Of a stretch of 64,000 nt of DNA, positions 18,601-27,342 are shown piece by piece. The stretch covers positions 1 through 64,000 of the forward strand of contig NZ_SUNC01000002.1 in assembly GCF_007570835.1 (NCBI RefSeq). Direction: 5' to 3'. The notes below the pieces were generated by a model. The model ran no database searches and had not been told where the DNA came from. It worked only from the letters and a program-made list of their open reading frames with translations. Origin of the DNA: Croceicoccus sediminis (GTDB lineage: Bacteria > Pseudomonadota > Alphaproteobacteria > Sphingomonadales > Sphingomonadaceae). The translations under genes and the position numbers were made by a program. Numbering within the stretch: position 1 is the first letter of the stretch; each line of letters begins with the position of its first letter.

Positions 18601-19230
18601 CTAACGCATGTCGGGGCCGTATGTGCCCCCGTCCCCGTTCTCGCCGTCGGCGGCCTCGATCGCGGCGAGGACCGGGCTGTTGCGCCCGTCGCGCACGGCA
18701 TAGTCGCGCGCGCTGCGACCCGAATTGTCGGCCTTGTCCGGGTTCGCCCCGTTTTCCAGCAGGATCTTCGCCATGTCGGCATCGCGCAAGTGCGCGGCCA
18801 GCATCAGCGGGGTTTCGCCGGTCGAATTGGTTTCATCGACTTGCGCGCCCGCCTCGGCAAGGGCTTCCATCCCCTCGATAAAGCGCAGCGATGCGGCCAG
18901 TTCGAGCGGGGTTACACCGTTGTTGTCGCGAATGTTCGGGTTCGCGCCTTTTTGCAGGAGGAACTTCACCCACACCAGATCGCGGCGTTCGACCACGATG
19001 TGCAGCCCGGATTCGCCGGTGGAAATGTTGCGCGCGTTGACGAGGGTTGAGCCCGGTTCGGAAAGATATTCCGTCACCTTGTCGCCATCGCGCTTCTTCA
19101 CCGCTTCCAGAAAGCGGTAACCGTCGGAAAACTGCGCGGAGGCAGGGGCAGCGACGGCAAGGCCGAGGCCCGCCATGGCCAATGCGCCCGTCCGCATTAT
19201 CGTGCGAAACAATTGAAGACCCTCTTTCAT
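18601..19230 (-). CDS. Exported ankyrin-repeat protein
   Basis: This 209-residue protein starts with a signal peptide (MKEGLQLFRT then a hydrophobic stretch ending ASAQ) and has about four to five ankyrin repeats between residues 45 and 185, for example GESGLHIVVERRDLVWVKFL, NNGVTPLELAASLRFIEGM and GETPLMLAAHLRDADMAKIL. Such proteins mediate protein contacts, here in the periplasm. The start at 19230 is preferred because AGGGG lies 9 bases upstream; a start at 19260 is possible. It precedes coq9 closely. Confidence 0.82.
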   Translation of the reverse strand: MKEGLQLFRTIMRTGALAMAGLGLAVAAPASAQFSDGYRFLEAVKKRDGDKVTEYLSEPGSTLVNARNISTGESGLHIVVERRDLVWVKFLLQKGANPNIRDNNGVTPLELAASLRFIEGMEALAEAGAQVDETNSTGETPLMLAAHLRDADMAKILLENGANPDKADNSGRSARDYAVRDGRNSPVLAAIEAADGENGDGGTYGPDMR

Positions 19231-19298
19231 CGTGTCAGCCCCTGGGTTCGACGTGTCCATCTATCCCATGGCTCTTGCGTCCAGCCTCTTAGCAGGAC

Positions 19299-19934
19299 AT
19301 GAACCGGCCCGCTATGCCCCGATACAACATGAACAAATCGCTCTTTCGCGTCCTCCCGCTCGCCGCCGCGGTGCTTCTGGCCGCATGCGGACCGCAAGGG
19401 GGCAGCAGCGCGCCCGAAATCGAACCGCCGCTGGAAGGCGCATCGATCGGCGGCGATTTCACGCTTGTCGGCAAGGACGGACAGCCGGTCAGCTGGTCCG
19501 ATTTCGACGGGCAGTGGCGCATCGTCTATTTCGGCTACACCTTCTGCCCCGACGTCTGCCCGGTCGATGCCGCGGCCATCGGCCAGGGCCTGCGCCAGTT
19601 CGAAAAGGACAATCCCGAACTGGGCAAGAACGTCACGCCGATATTCGTGACGGTCGATCCCAAGCGCGACACGCCTGAAGTGGTCGGCGAATTCGCAGCA
19701 AACTTCCACCCGCGCATGGTCGGCCTTACCGGCACGCAGGAAGCCATCGACGCGGCGGCGAAAAAGTTCGTCGTCTATTACGAGATCGGCGAGCCTTCCG
19801 AAGGCGGCGGCTATCTTGTCAATCACACCAACCAGACCGTGCTGTTCGATCCCGATGGCGAGCCGGTGGCCCTGTTGCCGACCGACATGGGCGGGCCTGC
19901 CGTGGCCGAAGAACTGGCGAAATGGGTGAAGTGA
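19299..19934 (+). CDS. SCO1/SenC family copper chaperone lipoprotein
   Basis: The 211-residue protein has a lipoprotein signal ending LLAAC (Cys30) and a thioredoxin-fold SCO domain with the copper-binding CPDVC motif (Cys83, Cys87) and a later His in [14 protein letters not shown] proteins deliver copper to, or keep reduced, the CuA site of cytochrome c oxidase. The start could also be at 19329 (MNKSLFRV), which gives a cleaner signal peptide; the ATG at 19299 has AGGA close by. Its end overlaps the YcgN gene by 13 bases. Confidence 0.88.
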   Translation: MNRPAMPRYNMNKSLFRVLPLAAAVLLAACGPQGGSSAPEIEPPLEGASIGGDFTLVGKDGQPVSWSDFDGQWRIVYFGYTFCPDVCPVDAAAIGQGLRQFEKDNPELGKNVTPIFVTVDPKRDTPEVVGEFAANFHPRMVGLTGTQEAIDAAAKKFVVYYEIGEPSEGGGYLVNHTNQTVLFDPDGEPVALLPTDMGGPAVAEELAKWVK

Positions 19935-20419
19935 CACCCCCGTTCTGGGAACGTCCGCTAGGCACGCTGGACGAAGCGGAGTGGGAAGCCTTGTGCGACG
20001 GTTGCGGGCAGTGCTGCCTCGTCAAGCTTGAGGACGCGGACACCGGCGAAATCTACGACACCGACGTTTCCTGCACGCTTCTCGACACATGCACTGCGCG
20101 GTGCACCGACTATCCCAATCGCAAGGCGAAAGTACCCGACTGCCAGCAGATGACCCGCGAAAATGCGGGCCGTTTGCCTTGGCTGCCCCAAACCTGCGCC
20201 TATCGCCTGCGGGCAGAGGGCAAGCCGCTTTACGACTGGCACTACCTCGTCAGCGGCGACCGCGAGACGGTCGTGCAAGCCGGTATCTCGGTCGCGGGCC
20301 GCGTGATCAGCGAGGACGAGGTCGACGCGATCGAGAACCACGTCCAGATCGAGGGGTACGAGGCCGTACGCATCGACGACGCCGATATTGATGAAGACGG
20401 TGGGGCCGACCTGCCATGA
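19922..20419 (+). CDS. YcgN/UPF0260 family cysteine-cluster protein
   Basis: A 165-residue member of the YcgN family (CxxCxxCC zinc/iron-sulfur cluster-binding family). The cluster [14 protein letters not shown] is at residues 22-35, followed by [19 protein letters not shown] and PDCQQMT. The metal site and role are not known experimentally. It sits between SCO and the YgjP-like metallopeptidase, overlapping both genes, so the three are likely one operon. Confidence 0.88.
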   Translation: MGEVTPPFWERPLGTLDEAEWEALCDGCGQCCLVKLEDADTGEIYDTDVSCTLLDTCTARCTDYPNRKAKVPDCQQMTRENAGRLPWLPQTCAYRLRAEGKPLYDWHYLVSGDRETVVQAGISVAGRVISEDEVDAIENHVQIEGYEAVRIDDADIDEDGGADLP

Positions 20420-21180
20420 CGAGCAGGGCGCGGCGCGGGCTCGAAGCGTTCCTGAAGCGCAAGACCGCCGTGCCGAGCGAGGACCTGTCCACTCTCACCC
20501 TGCCCGATGGGCGCCAGCTTACATTGCGCATCCGCCGCCATCCCACGGCCCGCCGAATGACCTTGCGCCTTGCCCCTGATGGGAGCGAGGCGCGCGTGTC
20601 CATCCCGCGCTGGGCCCCCTTCGGCGAAGCGCGCCTGTTCGCCGCATCGCGCACCTCATGGATCGCGGCGCAGCTTGGCAATATGCCCGAGCGCGAGACG
20701 ATCGGGAGTGGTTCGGCACTATCGTTCCGGGGGCGCGAACTCGTCATCACCTGGCGCGCCGACCTGCCGCGCCGACCGGCCATCGTGGGCGACATGCTGC
20801 AACTGGGCGGCCCGTTCGAAAACGTGGCAGGCCGGGTTCAACGCTGGCTGGAAGGCGAAGCCATCGCCCTGATGCGCGCCGACCTTGCCTTTTATTGCGA
20901 GGCTGCGGGCATCGCCGCGCCCGAAATCCGGTTAAGCCGGGCACAGCGGCGCTGGGGTTCGTGTTCGTCGCGCGGCACGATCCGGGTTAACTGGCGGCTG
21001 GTCATGGCCCCCGATCACGTGCGCCGTTCGGTCGTCGCGCACGAAGTCGCGCATCTTGTGCATTTCGACCACTCGCCCGCCTTCCATGCCTTTCTGGGTG
21101 AGATCTACGAACACGACATCGGCGTGGCCGACCGCTGGCTGAAACGGCACGGTCGTTCGCTTCACGCGCCGTTCGGGTAA
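20416..21180 (+). CDS. YgjP/DUF45-type zinc metallopeptidase (chromosomal copy)
   Basis: This is a 254-residue protein of the YgjP/DUF45 family. The catalytic zinc motif is [12 protein letters not shown] (HExxH plus a third His, about residues 213-223), and the family block [22 protein letters not shown] (split) lies just before it. Members resemble SprT/WSS1-type proteases, but their physiological substrates are largely unknown. It starts with an ATGA overlap with the YcgN gene. A second, diverged member is found in the island at 40048. Confidence 0.87.
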   Translation: MTSRARRGLEAFLKRKTAVPSEDLSTLTLPDGRQLTLRIRRHPTARRMTLRLAPDGSEARVSIPRWAPFGEARLFAASRTSWIAAQLGNMPERETIGSGSALSFRGRELVITWRADLPRRPAIVGDMLQLGGPFENVAGRVQRWLEGEAIALMRADLAFYCEAAGIAAPEIRLSRAQRRWGSCSSRGTIRVNWRLVMAPDHVRRSVVAHEVAHLVHFDHSPAFHAFLGEIYEHDIGVADRWLKRHGRSLHAPFG

Positions 21181-21220
21181 TTAGTGGAACATTCAGGCAG
21201 AAACCCTTATTGAGCCGCAA

Positions 21221-21688
21221 ATGGCCCAGACATCCGCCTTTTCCCGTTTCTTCACGCTGTTCAACCCGCTGCGCGCGATCCGCGACTTCAAGCAGGTCTG
21301 GATGGAAGAGAACCCCTATCGTTGGCGCATCGCGCTCGTCGCGCTGGTCGCGACCGGTTCGATCTTTTCGATCATGTTCCAGGAAGAACACCGCATAGAG
21401 CCGCGCGCGCCCGAGATCACGTGGATCTCCACGCTCGATCCCAATCGTTCGGACGAGGAGATCATGGCCTCGAACGTCGCGAATCAGGAAGAGAAGGATC
21501 GCCGCAGGGCCGAACTCGAAGCGCGCGAGGCGAAGAAGCGCGAGATCTATGAAGCCATCGGACGGGCATCGGGCATCGACGTCGAAGCCGCCCGCGCGGA
21601 GGGCGAAGCTGAACGCGCCGCACAGGCCAAGGCCGAGGAAGAGGCGCGTCAGCGCGCTCTTGCCGAAATGGAAGCACGCCAGAATTGA
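21221..21688 (+). CDS. Hypothetical single-span membrane protein with charged coiled coil
   Basis: A 155-residue protein with one transmembrane helix (about residues 38-56, RIALVALVATGSIFSIMF), then an Ala/Glu/Arg-rich C-terminal half (about 85-155) that should form a coiled coil. No enzyme motif is visible. Its stop codon overlaps the TTG start of ribD (TTGA), so it is translationally linked to riboflavin synthesis genes; this arrangement recurs in sphingomonads as far as I recall. Function unknown. Confidence 0.75.
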   Translation: MAQTSAFSRFFTLFNPLRAIRDFKQVWMEENPYRWRIALVALVATGSIFSIMFQEEHRIEPRAPEITWISTLDPNRSDEEIMASNVANQEEKDRRRAELEAREAKKREIYEAIGRASGIDVEAARAEGEAERAAQAKAEEEARQRALAEMEARQN

Positions 21689-22668
21689 AGGCGCTTGCGG
21701 CGAATGGCGCGGACTTGCGCTGGTTATCCGCCGCCGCCCGCCTGGCAGAGCGGGGGCGCCCGCTGTCCCGACCCAATCCCGCCGTCGGCTGTATCCTGGT
21801 GAAAGACGGCCGCGTAATCGCGCGCGGCTGGACCCAGCCGGGCGGCCGCCCTCATGCCGAGGCGATGGCCCTGGCCGCTGCGGGCCCCGACGCGGATGGC
21901 GCGACGGCCTATGTCACACTGGAACCATGCGCCCATGACAGTGCGCGCGGCCCCTGCTGTGCGGGCCTCTTGCGCGAAGCGGGCATCGCCCGCGTCGTCG
22001 TCGGCGCGCACGATCCCGATCCGCGCACGGCGGGCAGCGGCAATGCCATGCTGCGCGAGGCCGGCATCGCGGTGGTCGAGGCGGAGCACGAGGGTTGTGC
22101 CGCATCGCTGGCCGGATACCTCACGCGCGCAGCACACTCGCGCCCCTTCGTGACGTTGAAGCTCGCCCTCTCGCTCGACGGGTGCATCGCGCTGGCCAAT
22201 GGCGAGAGCCAATGGATCACCGGCCCTGCCGCCCGCGCGCATACTCATCTGGAACGCGCACGGCATGACGCGATCCTTGTCGGCGGCGGCACGATGCGGG
22301 CCGACGATCCGCGCCTCGACGTGCGGCTGCCAGGTCTTGCGGCGCGCAGTCCGGAACGCTGGGTGCTGACACGCGGCGATGCGCCGACAGGGTGGAAGGC
22401 ACTGCGCGATCCGGCGGACCTTTCGCCGCTGGCCCCTGCTCAATATCTCTTCGTCGAAGGCGGGGCGCAGACCGCAGCGGCCTTTCTTGCCGTAGATGCG
22501 GTCGATCGCCTTTTGATCTACCGTGCGCCGATCGTGATCGGGGGCGGTATGCAAGGCATCGCGGACATCGGTCTTGCCTCGCTGCCGCAGGCGCATGGAC
22601 GCTGGCACCGGATCGATCGGCGCAGCTTCGGCACGGACACGCTGGAAGTCTTTGCCCGCACCCGCTAG
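21685..22668 (+). CDS. ribD: RibD, riboflavin biosynthesis deaminase/reductase
   Basis: A 327-residue bifunctional enzyme for the second and third steps of riboflavin synthesis. The deaminase domain (about 8-145) has the zinc/catalytic motifs GGRPHAEAMAL and LEPCAHDSARGPCC; the NADPH reductase domain (about 150-325) has KLALSLDGCIALANGESQWI (near residue 155) and VGGGTMRADDPRLDVR. The start is an unusual TTG at 21685 that overlaps the upstream stop codon. It is followed 9 bases later by riboflavin synthase. Confidence 0.93.
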   Translation: MKALAANGADLRWLSAAARLAERGRPLSRPNPAVGCILVKDGRVIARGWTQPGGRPHAEAMALAAAGPDADGATAYVTLEPCAHDSARGPCCAGLLREAGIARVVVGAHDPDPRTAGSGNAMLREAGIAVVEAEHEGCAASLAGYLTRAAHSRPFVTLKLALSLDGCIALANGESQWITGPAARAHTHLERARHDAILVGGGTMRADDPRLDVRLPGLAARSPERWVLTRGDAPTGWKALRDPADLSPLAPAQYLFVEGGAQTAAAFLAVDAVDRLLIYRAPIVIGGGMQGIADIGLASLPQAHGRWHRIDRRSFGTDTLEVFARTR

Positions 22669-22677
22669 CAGGGCGTC

Positions 22678-23310
22678 ATGTTCACTGGAATCGTCACCGC
22701 CATCGGCACCGTTGCCGCCGTCGACCGCCCCGACAAGGGCAGTACCGACACCCGCCTCACCATCGCCTGCCCGTTCGATCCGGCAAAGATTGCCATCGGC
22801 GCGTCGATCGCCTGTTCGGGCGTGTGCCTGACGGTGGTGGAACGCGGCGGACAGGCCGGTGACGCGTGGTTCGCGGTCGACGTCAGCGACGAGACGATCA
22901 GCAAGACCGCACCGCAGCAGTGGGCTTCGAGTGCGAAAGTGAACCTGGAACCTGCGCTGAAACTGGGCGACGAACTGGGCGGACACATCGTGACCGGCCA
23001 CGTCGATGCCGTGGGCCGCGTCGCTGTTCTGGAAGAACGCGGTGGATCGCTGCACGTCGAAATCGACGCACCGGCCGCCATCGCGCCCTATATCGCCACA
23101 AAAGGTTCTATCACTGTCGACGGCGTTTCGCTGACGGTGAACGCGGTGGAAGACCTTGCCGACGGATCGGCGCGGTTTTCGCTCAACATCATTCCCCACA
23201 CCGCCGAAGTGACGACGCTGGGCACCTTGAAGAAAGGCGATGCCGTCAACCTGGAGATCGACGTGCTGGCCCGTTACCTGAAACGGATGAACGATCTGCG
23301 CGCCACCTGA
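22678..23310 (+). CDS. ribE: Riboflavin synthase (alpha chain)
   Basis: A 210-residue enzyme made of two lumazine-binding repeats: MFTGIVTAIG at the N-terminus and GGHIVTGHVDAVGRV at about residue 100, with SIACSGVCLTVVE and TVDGVSLTVNAVED as the matching inner motifs. It converts two lumazine molecules to riboflavin. It follows ribD in the operon. No FMN riboswitch lies before ribD, because the upstream gene overlaps it. Confidence 0.95.
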   Translation: MFTGIVTAIGTVAAVDRPDKGSTDTRLTIACPFDPAKIAIGASIACSGVCLTVVERGGQAGDAWFAVDVSDETISKTAPQQWASSAKVNLEPALKLGDELGGHIVTGHVDAVGRVAVLEERGGSLHVEIDAPAAIAPYIATKGSITVDGVSLTVNAVEDLADGSARFSLNIIPHTAEVTTLGTLKKGDAVNLEIDVLARYLKRMNDLRAT

Positions 23311-23334
23311 GGGAGCGCGCAGACCCTTTTTGCG

Positions 23335-24504
23335 TCAGGCGCTGACCGCGGCGACCGCGTCGATGAACTTTTCGATATTGCCTGTCGTCAGGCCCGCCAC
23401 GTTGATGCGGCCCGAACCCGCCATGTAGATCGCGTGATCGTCGCGAAGGGCCTGGATCTGCTCTTTCGACAGCGGCAGCATCGCGAACAACCCGTTCTGC
23501 GTGCCATAGGGCGTCATGTCGACGCTGCCCGCGGTGCCGGCGGCGGCCAGCCTGTCGCGGACCTGGCGCATGCGGGTGCGCATCTGGTCAAGCTCGTCCA
23601 GCCACTGCGCGGTCAGGGCTTCGTCTTCCAGGATGACGCGAACCGCAGCCGCGCCGTGATCGGGCGGCATCGACCAGTTGGCGCGAGCCAGCGAAGCACC
23701 GTTCGACATGATCGCGGGCAGCGCGTCCTTGTCCGCCATGACGTAAACCGCGCCGACGCGGTCACGATAGAGGCCGAAGTTCTTGTCGCACGAATAGGCC
23801 AGCAGCGCCTCGGGGACCGCGTCCATCACGATGCGCACGCCCTGCGCATCCTCTTCCATCCCGTCGCCAAGACCCTGGTAGGCAAGGTCGAGGATCGGCA
23901 GCAGGCCCTTTTCCTTCAGCGCGGATGCGATCTCGTCCCACTGTTCGACCGAATAGTCGATGCCGGTGGGGTTGTGGCAGCATCCGTGCAGCAGGATCGC
24001 GTCGTTGGGACCGGCCCCCGCGATCGCCGCCTTCAGCGCGTCCATGTCGACGACGCCGTTTGCCGCGTGATTAAAGGCCTGCGTATCGAGTTCCAGATCC
24101 TTCATGATCTGCGCGTGGTTGGGCCAGCTGGGCGTGCCCATGATGACGCGCTGGATGCCTGCCTTCTTGGCAAGGCCCACGGCAAGGCGAACGCCGCCGG
24201 TGCCGCCCGGCGTCTGCATCCCGTCGATCTGGTCCATCTTGGCAAAGCCCTTGCCGAAGATGAAAGGCTTGAGCGCGTCGACAAAACCCATATCGCCTTC
24301 AGGGCCGAGGTAGGCCTTGGAATCCTGCGTATCGAGCAGTTTCTTTTCCGCACCCTTGATCGCGCCGAAAACCGGGGTCCCGCCATCGCCGGTGCGGTAG
24401 ACGCCGACGCCGAGGTCGATCTTGTCCGCACGTTCGTCGGCGGCATAAAGCTTGATCAGCGCGAGCAGCGCATCGGCGGGCTGGGCGGGAAGGTTAGCGA
24501 GCAT
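23335..24504 (-). CDS. Aspartate/aromatic amino acid aminotransferase
   Basis: A 389-residue class I PLP-dependent aminotransferase of the AspC/TyrB type. Family motifs are DLGVGVYRTGDGGTPVF, the substrate-site HGCCHNPTGID, and the PLP lysine in YSCDKNFGLYRDRVG. It transfers amino groups among aspartate, glutamate and aromatic keto acids. The start at 24504 (MLANLPAQPADALL) matches the family; a longer frame to 24612 runs through the hairpin-rich leader. Confidence 0.92.
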   Translation of the reverse strand: MLANLPAQPADALLALIKLYAADERADKIDLGVGVYRTGDGGTPVFGAIKGAEKKLLDTQDSKAYLGPEGDMGFVDALKPFIFGKGFAKMDQIDGMQTPGGTGGVRLAVGLAKKAGIQRVIMGTPSWPNHAQIMKDLELDTQAFNHAANGVVDMDALKAAIAGAGPNDAILLHGCCHNPTGIDYSVEQWDEIASALKEKGLLPILDLAYQGLGDGMEEDAQGVRIVMDAVPEALLAYSCDKNFGLYRDRVGAVYVMADKDALPAIMSNGASLARANWSMPPDHGAAAVRVILEDEALTAQWLDELDQMRTRMRQVRDRLAAAGTAGSVDMTPYGTQNGLFAMLPLSKEQIQALRDDHAIYMAGSGRINVAGLTTGNIEKFIDAVAAVSA

Positions 24505-24525
24505 CTTGTGTCGTCCTGCTGTGAT

Positions 24526-24564
24526 CGCGCCGCGCCTTACCTCCACCAATGGAGTCGCGGCGCG
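24526..24564 (-). repeat. Two-part GC-rich hairpin in the aminotransferase leader
   Basis: A perfect 9-bp inverted repeat (CGCGCCGCG at 24526-24534 with CGCGGCGCG at 24556-24564) encloses a second 5-bp stem (CTCCA/TGGAG, 24541-24545 with 24550-24554) with a CCAA loop. It ends 22 bases before the aminotransferase ATG, so it would fold in the 5' leader. There is no T-run, so it is not a simple terminator. It may be a regulatory or protective leader structure. Confidence 0.5.
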
Positions 24565-24648
24565 CGCTCCATGCCCACGCAGGCGCGCGGGGGCAAGCCC
24601 CACGCGGGTCAAACTCGCCCTATTGGCAGGAATCGCCAGTTTTCGCGG

Positions 24649-25488
24649 TCAGAACGGCAGCCAGCGCTGCTTTTCCGAAAACTTCATGTAGCCCGCGTTG
24701 ATGCCCAGCCTGAGACCCGCACCCACGCGGATCGGGATCAGCACGACATCGCCCTTGCGCATGTAGCTGGCGTTGAAACCGCCCACCAGATAGGCCTGAC
24801 CTTCACCGGCGGGATAGCGCTCGTACAGCTCCTGCGAATCCCACAGGTTGTAGACCAGCACGAAAGTCGAACCCGCGTTCGCGCCCGCATCGAAACCGAT
24901 CGACGGACCCGTCCAGTAAACCTTGCGCTCGCCCTCCACCTTGTGGTGCAGCGTGCCCGAACCGTACCGCACGCCGATGCCGATCGCGCCGCCCGCCTCG
25001 CGCCCGACGATATAGGCGTTGGGCTGGCCCTGTTTCTTCAGGATGTCGCGGATCAGGCCGGCAAGACCTTCCGCACCCTTGCCGAACACGCCTTCGGCCG
25101 CGCCGATCAGGTCGTCTTCCTGGTAGGTCTGGCTATCCTGTGCCGTCTGCACAGGAGCAACTGGCTGTGCGGGCGCGGCTGGGCTTGCCGGCACCGGACC
25201 GGGGGCCACGGGTTCTTCATAGGGATCGCTCGGATCGACCGGATAGCTGCCTGTCGCAGGGGGAACTTCGCTGCCATAGGCGGCGGCATAGGGATCGCCG
25301 CTGACCGGCGGCAATTCCGCGCTTTCGGCCGAACCGGGCACCGGCTCCTGCGCCAGGTCGCCGTCGATGGCGGTATCGGGGTCGATGGTCTGCATCTGCG
25401 CATTTGCCGGACTGGCCGCAAGGCCCGCCATGGCAGCAAGCGCGACGGCCCAGCCGAAGCCGCGAGTGGTTCTGGTGATGCGCGTCAT
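24649..25488 (-). CDS. DUF1134 family exported protein
   Basis: The 279-residue protein has a signal peptide (about 1-31, ending ANAQ), a Pro/Asp-rich low-complexity segment (about 40-125), and a C-terminal DUF1134 domain (about 125-279) resembling SYLF/Ysc84 lipid-binding folds: GEAGGAIGIGVRYGSG-like (here GREAGGAIGIGVRYGSG) and STFVLVYNLWDSQELYERYPAG (split). Probably a periplasmic lipid-interacting protein. The start at 25488 is chosen for its signal peptide. Confidence 0.82.
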   Translation of the reverse strand: MTRITRTTRGFGWAVALAAMAGLAASPANAQMQTIDPDTAIDGDLAQEPVPGSAESAELPPVSGDPYAAAYGSEVPPATGSYPVDPSDPYEEPVAPGPVPASPAAPAQPVAPVQTAQDSQTYQEDDLIGAAEGVFGKGAEGLAGLIRDILKKQGQPNAYIVGREAGGAIGIGVRYGSGTLHHKVEGERKVYWTGPSIGFDAGANAGSTFVLVYNLWDSQELYERYPAGEGQAYLVGGFNASYMRKGDVVLIPIRVGAGLRLGINAGYMKFSEKQRWLPF

Positions 25489-25761
25489 GGTCTTTCCCTG
25501 TCCGATTCTCGTGCCGCCCGGCAAGACGCCCCCGGCCCGGGCGCAAGACAAGCGATGCCCCTGCGGGCCTTGGCTTGAATCGACAGAGAGCGTTCCGGCA
25601 ATGAATGGGCGGTGAATCGAATCGAATGTGCGGTGAAACGAGTCCGGACACAGCCAAATCGCCACGATTTTCATCAAATGCGACAGGCCCCTTGATGGCC
25701 CGGATCGCCGCCGCTATAGGCCGCGCTTCAGCGCCGGGGCACAAACCCCATCAGCGCATGC

Positions 25762-25853
25762 GGAGACGTGGGTGAGTGGCTGAAACCAGCTCCCTGCTAA
25801 GGAGCCATACCTCTATCGGGGTATCGAGGGTTCGAATCCCTCCGTCTCCGCCA
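25762..25853 (+). tRNA. tRNA-Ser(GCT)
   Basis: A class II tRNA with acceptor arms GGAGACG (25762-25768) and CGTCTCC (25843-25849), discriminator G, and an encoded CCA end (25851-25853). The anticodon stem-loop CTCCCTGCTAAGGAG (split around 25789) gives anticodon GCT, reading AGC/AGU serine codons; the long variable arm (ACCTC...GGGGTAT region) is typical for tRNA-Ser, and the TPsiC loop GGGTTCGAATCCC is intact. The 3' end is the attachment site used by the adjacent element. Confidence 0.95.
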
Positions 25854-25854
25854 C
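25839..25854 (+). repeat. attL: tRNA-Ser 3' end core repeat
   Basis: CCTCCGTCTCCGCCAC, covering the acceptor stem 3' strand and CCA of tRNA-Ser(GCT), recurs exactly at 46593-46608. Integration therefore preserves an intact tRNA on the left side. The integrase gene begins 127 bases further right. Confidence 0.85.
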
Positions 25855-25980
25855 CTATACCATCCCAAGAGATCCCAGAAAGTCCCTGAAAGCCGCAGAA
25901 TTCTGCGGTTTTTCGGACTTGCATCGGAATCTCTAGTTCTTATTTTGTTCTAACCGTTCCCACACTTTCTACCCACCATT

Positions 25981-27168
25981 GTGGGAGCAGATGTGGGAAG
26001 AGAACCAGGATGGATGGCTATGGGAAAACTTTCCGCTGCTCAGATTCGAGCTCTCACTAAACCGGGCCGCTACATGGATGGCGATGGCCTATCGCTGCTG
26101 CTCACCGCCCCAAAAAAGGGGTATTGGGTGCTGCGGGCGACCATAAACGGGCGCCGAAGGGACATCGGCCTAGGGCCACTAGACTTAGTTACATTGGCTG
26201 AAGCCCGCGAACTCGCGATCGACATGCGCCGCGATATTCAGCGAGGCATTGATCCGATTGAAGAGCGCAAGCGCCAGAAAATCGAAATCCTCACGTTCAA
26301 AGCCGCTGCAGAGAAGGTCCACACCGAGCAGAAAGCAACCTGGAAAAACGGCAAACATCAGGATCAGTGGATCAATACACTCGAAACCTATGCTTTTCCC
26401 AAGCTCGGCGACCGGCTCGTAAATGACATCGAGGGACCGCTCATCCGTGAAGTGCTTCTCGATTTCTGGCTGGAAAAGCCAGAGACGGCTCGCAGGGTAA
26501 AGCAGCGGATAGGCGTTGTGCTGGATTGGGCATACGCAAACGGAATGCGCGCGACCGAAGCGCCAATGCGCTCGCTGAGCCGCGCACTGCCACGACAGCC
26601 GAAGCAGGACGGCCATTTCGCTGCGATGCCCTATCAGGATGTCCCAACTTTCTTGAAGCATCTGCACAAGCGAACGAGTGTCGCACGGCTCGCGCTTGAG
26701 TTCCTGATCCTGACTGCCTCTCGATCAGGCGAAGTGCGGGGTGCTAAATGGGCGGAGATCAATCTGGACGCAAAACTCTGGACTGTCCCTGCGGAGCGGA
26801 TGAAGGTCGGCAAGGAACATGTGGTCCCGCTGACCGATTCGGCAATCGACGTGCTCGAACGTGCCAGACCTTACTACGCAGAATGCAGCGATCTGGTCTT
26901 CCCCGGTCGCAACGTCTTGCGCCAGATGTCCGACATGACGCTGCTCAAGATCCTGCGTTACGCGAAGCTACCCTTCACGGTGCATGGCTTTCGATCTGCG
27001 TTCCGAGATTGGGCAGCAGAGAAGACTAGCTATCCCGGCGAGGTGGCGGAAGCGGCACTAGCCCATACGGTCAGCAACAAAGTGGAGGCCGCCTATCGGC
27101 GTACCAACTATCTGGACAAGCGGCGAGAGCTGATGCGCGAGTGGTCAGATTTCTGCCTTGGAAGATAA
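25981..27168 (+). CDS. int: P4-type tyrosine integrase
   Basis: This is a 395-residue tyrosine recombinase. It opens with the DUF4102/Arm-DNA domain typical of island integrases (KLSAAQIRALTKPGRYMDGDGL; split), then a core-binding region, then the catalytic domain with Arg in SRSGEVRGAKW, H-x-x-R in HGFRSAFRDWAAE, and the C-terminal HTVSNKVEAAYRRTNYLDKR, whose Tyr is the nucleophile. The GTG at 25981 is the longest start; ATG at 26014 or 26020 (MGKLSAAQ) gives a more typical N-terminus. It lies directly beside attL and should catalyse integration at tRNA-Ser(GCT). Confidence 0.93.
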   Translation: MGADVGREPGWMAMGKLSAAQIRALTKPGRYMDGDGLSLLLTAPKKGYWVLRATINGRRRDIGLGPLDLVTLAEARELAIDMRRDIQRGIDPIEERKRQKIEILTFKAAAEKVHTEQKATWKNGKHQDQWINTLETYAFPKLGDRLVNDIEGPLIREVLLDFWLEKPETARRVKQRIGVVLDWAYANGMRATEAPMRSLSRALPRQPKQDGHFAAMPYQDVPTFLKHLHKRTSVARLALEFLILTASRSGEVRGAKWAEINLDAKLWTVPAERMKVGKEHVVPLTDSAIDVLERARPYYAECSDLVFPGRNVLRQMSDMTLLKILRYAKLPFTVHGFRSAFRDWAAEKTSYPGEVAEAALAHTVSNKVEAAYRRTNYLDKRRELMREWSDFCLGR

Positions 27169-27342
27169 AGAAGCGCTCTGGTGGGCACGACGGCTTTGCG
27201 CCCAGTATCCGCCATCAGAGGGCTTCCTTCCGTCTCCCGAAAGCGGTCAGCTGTGGTCGGCGAGACGATCGAACATGCTCGCAGTCTCGCCGCGAAATTC
27301 CAACACGGCACAGCGGCATGAAGTCGCTGACTGCACTGTGGT

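Noticed and set aside
21600-21690. FMN riboswitch before ribD
   Set aside because: The upstream gene overlaps ribD, and no RFN-like conserved sequence is seen.
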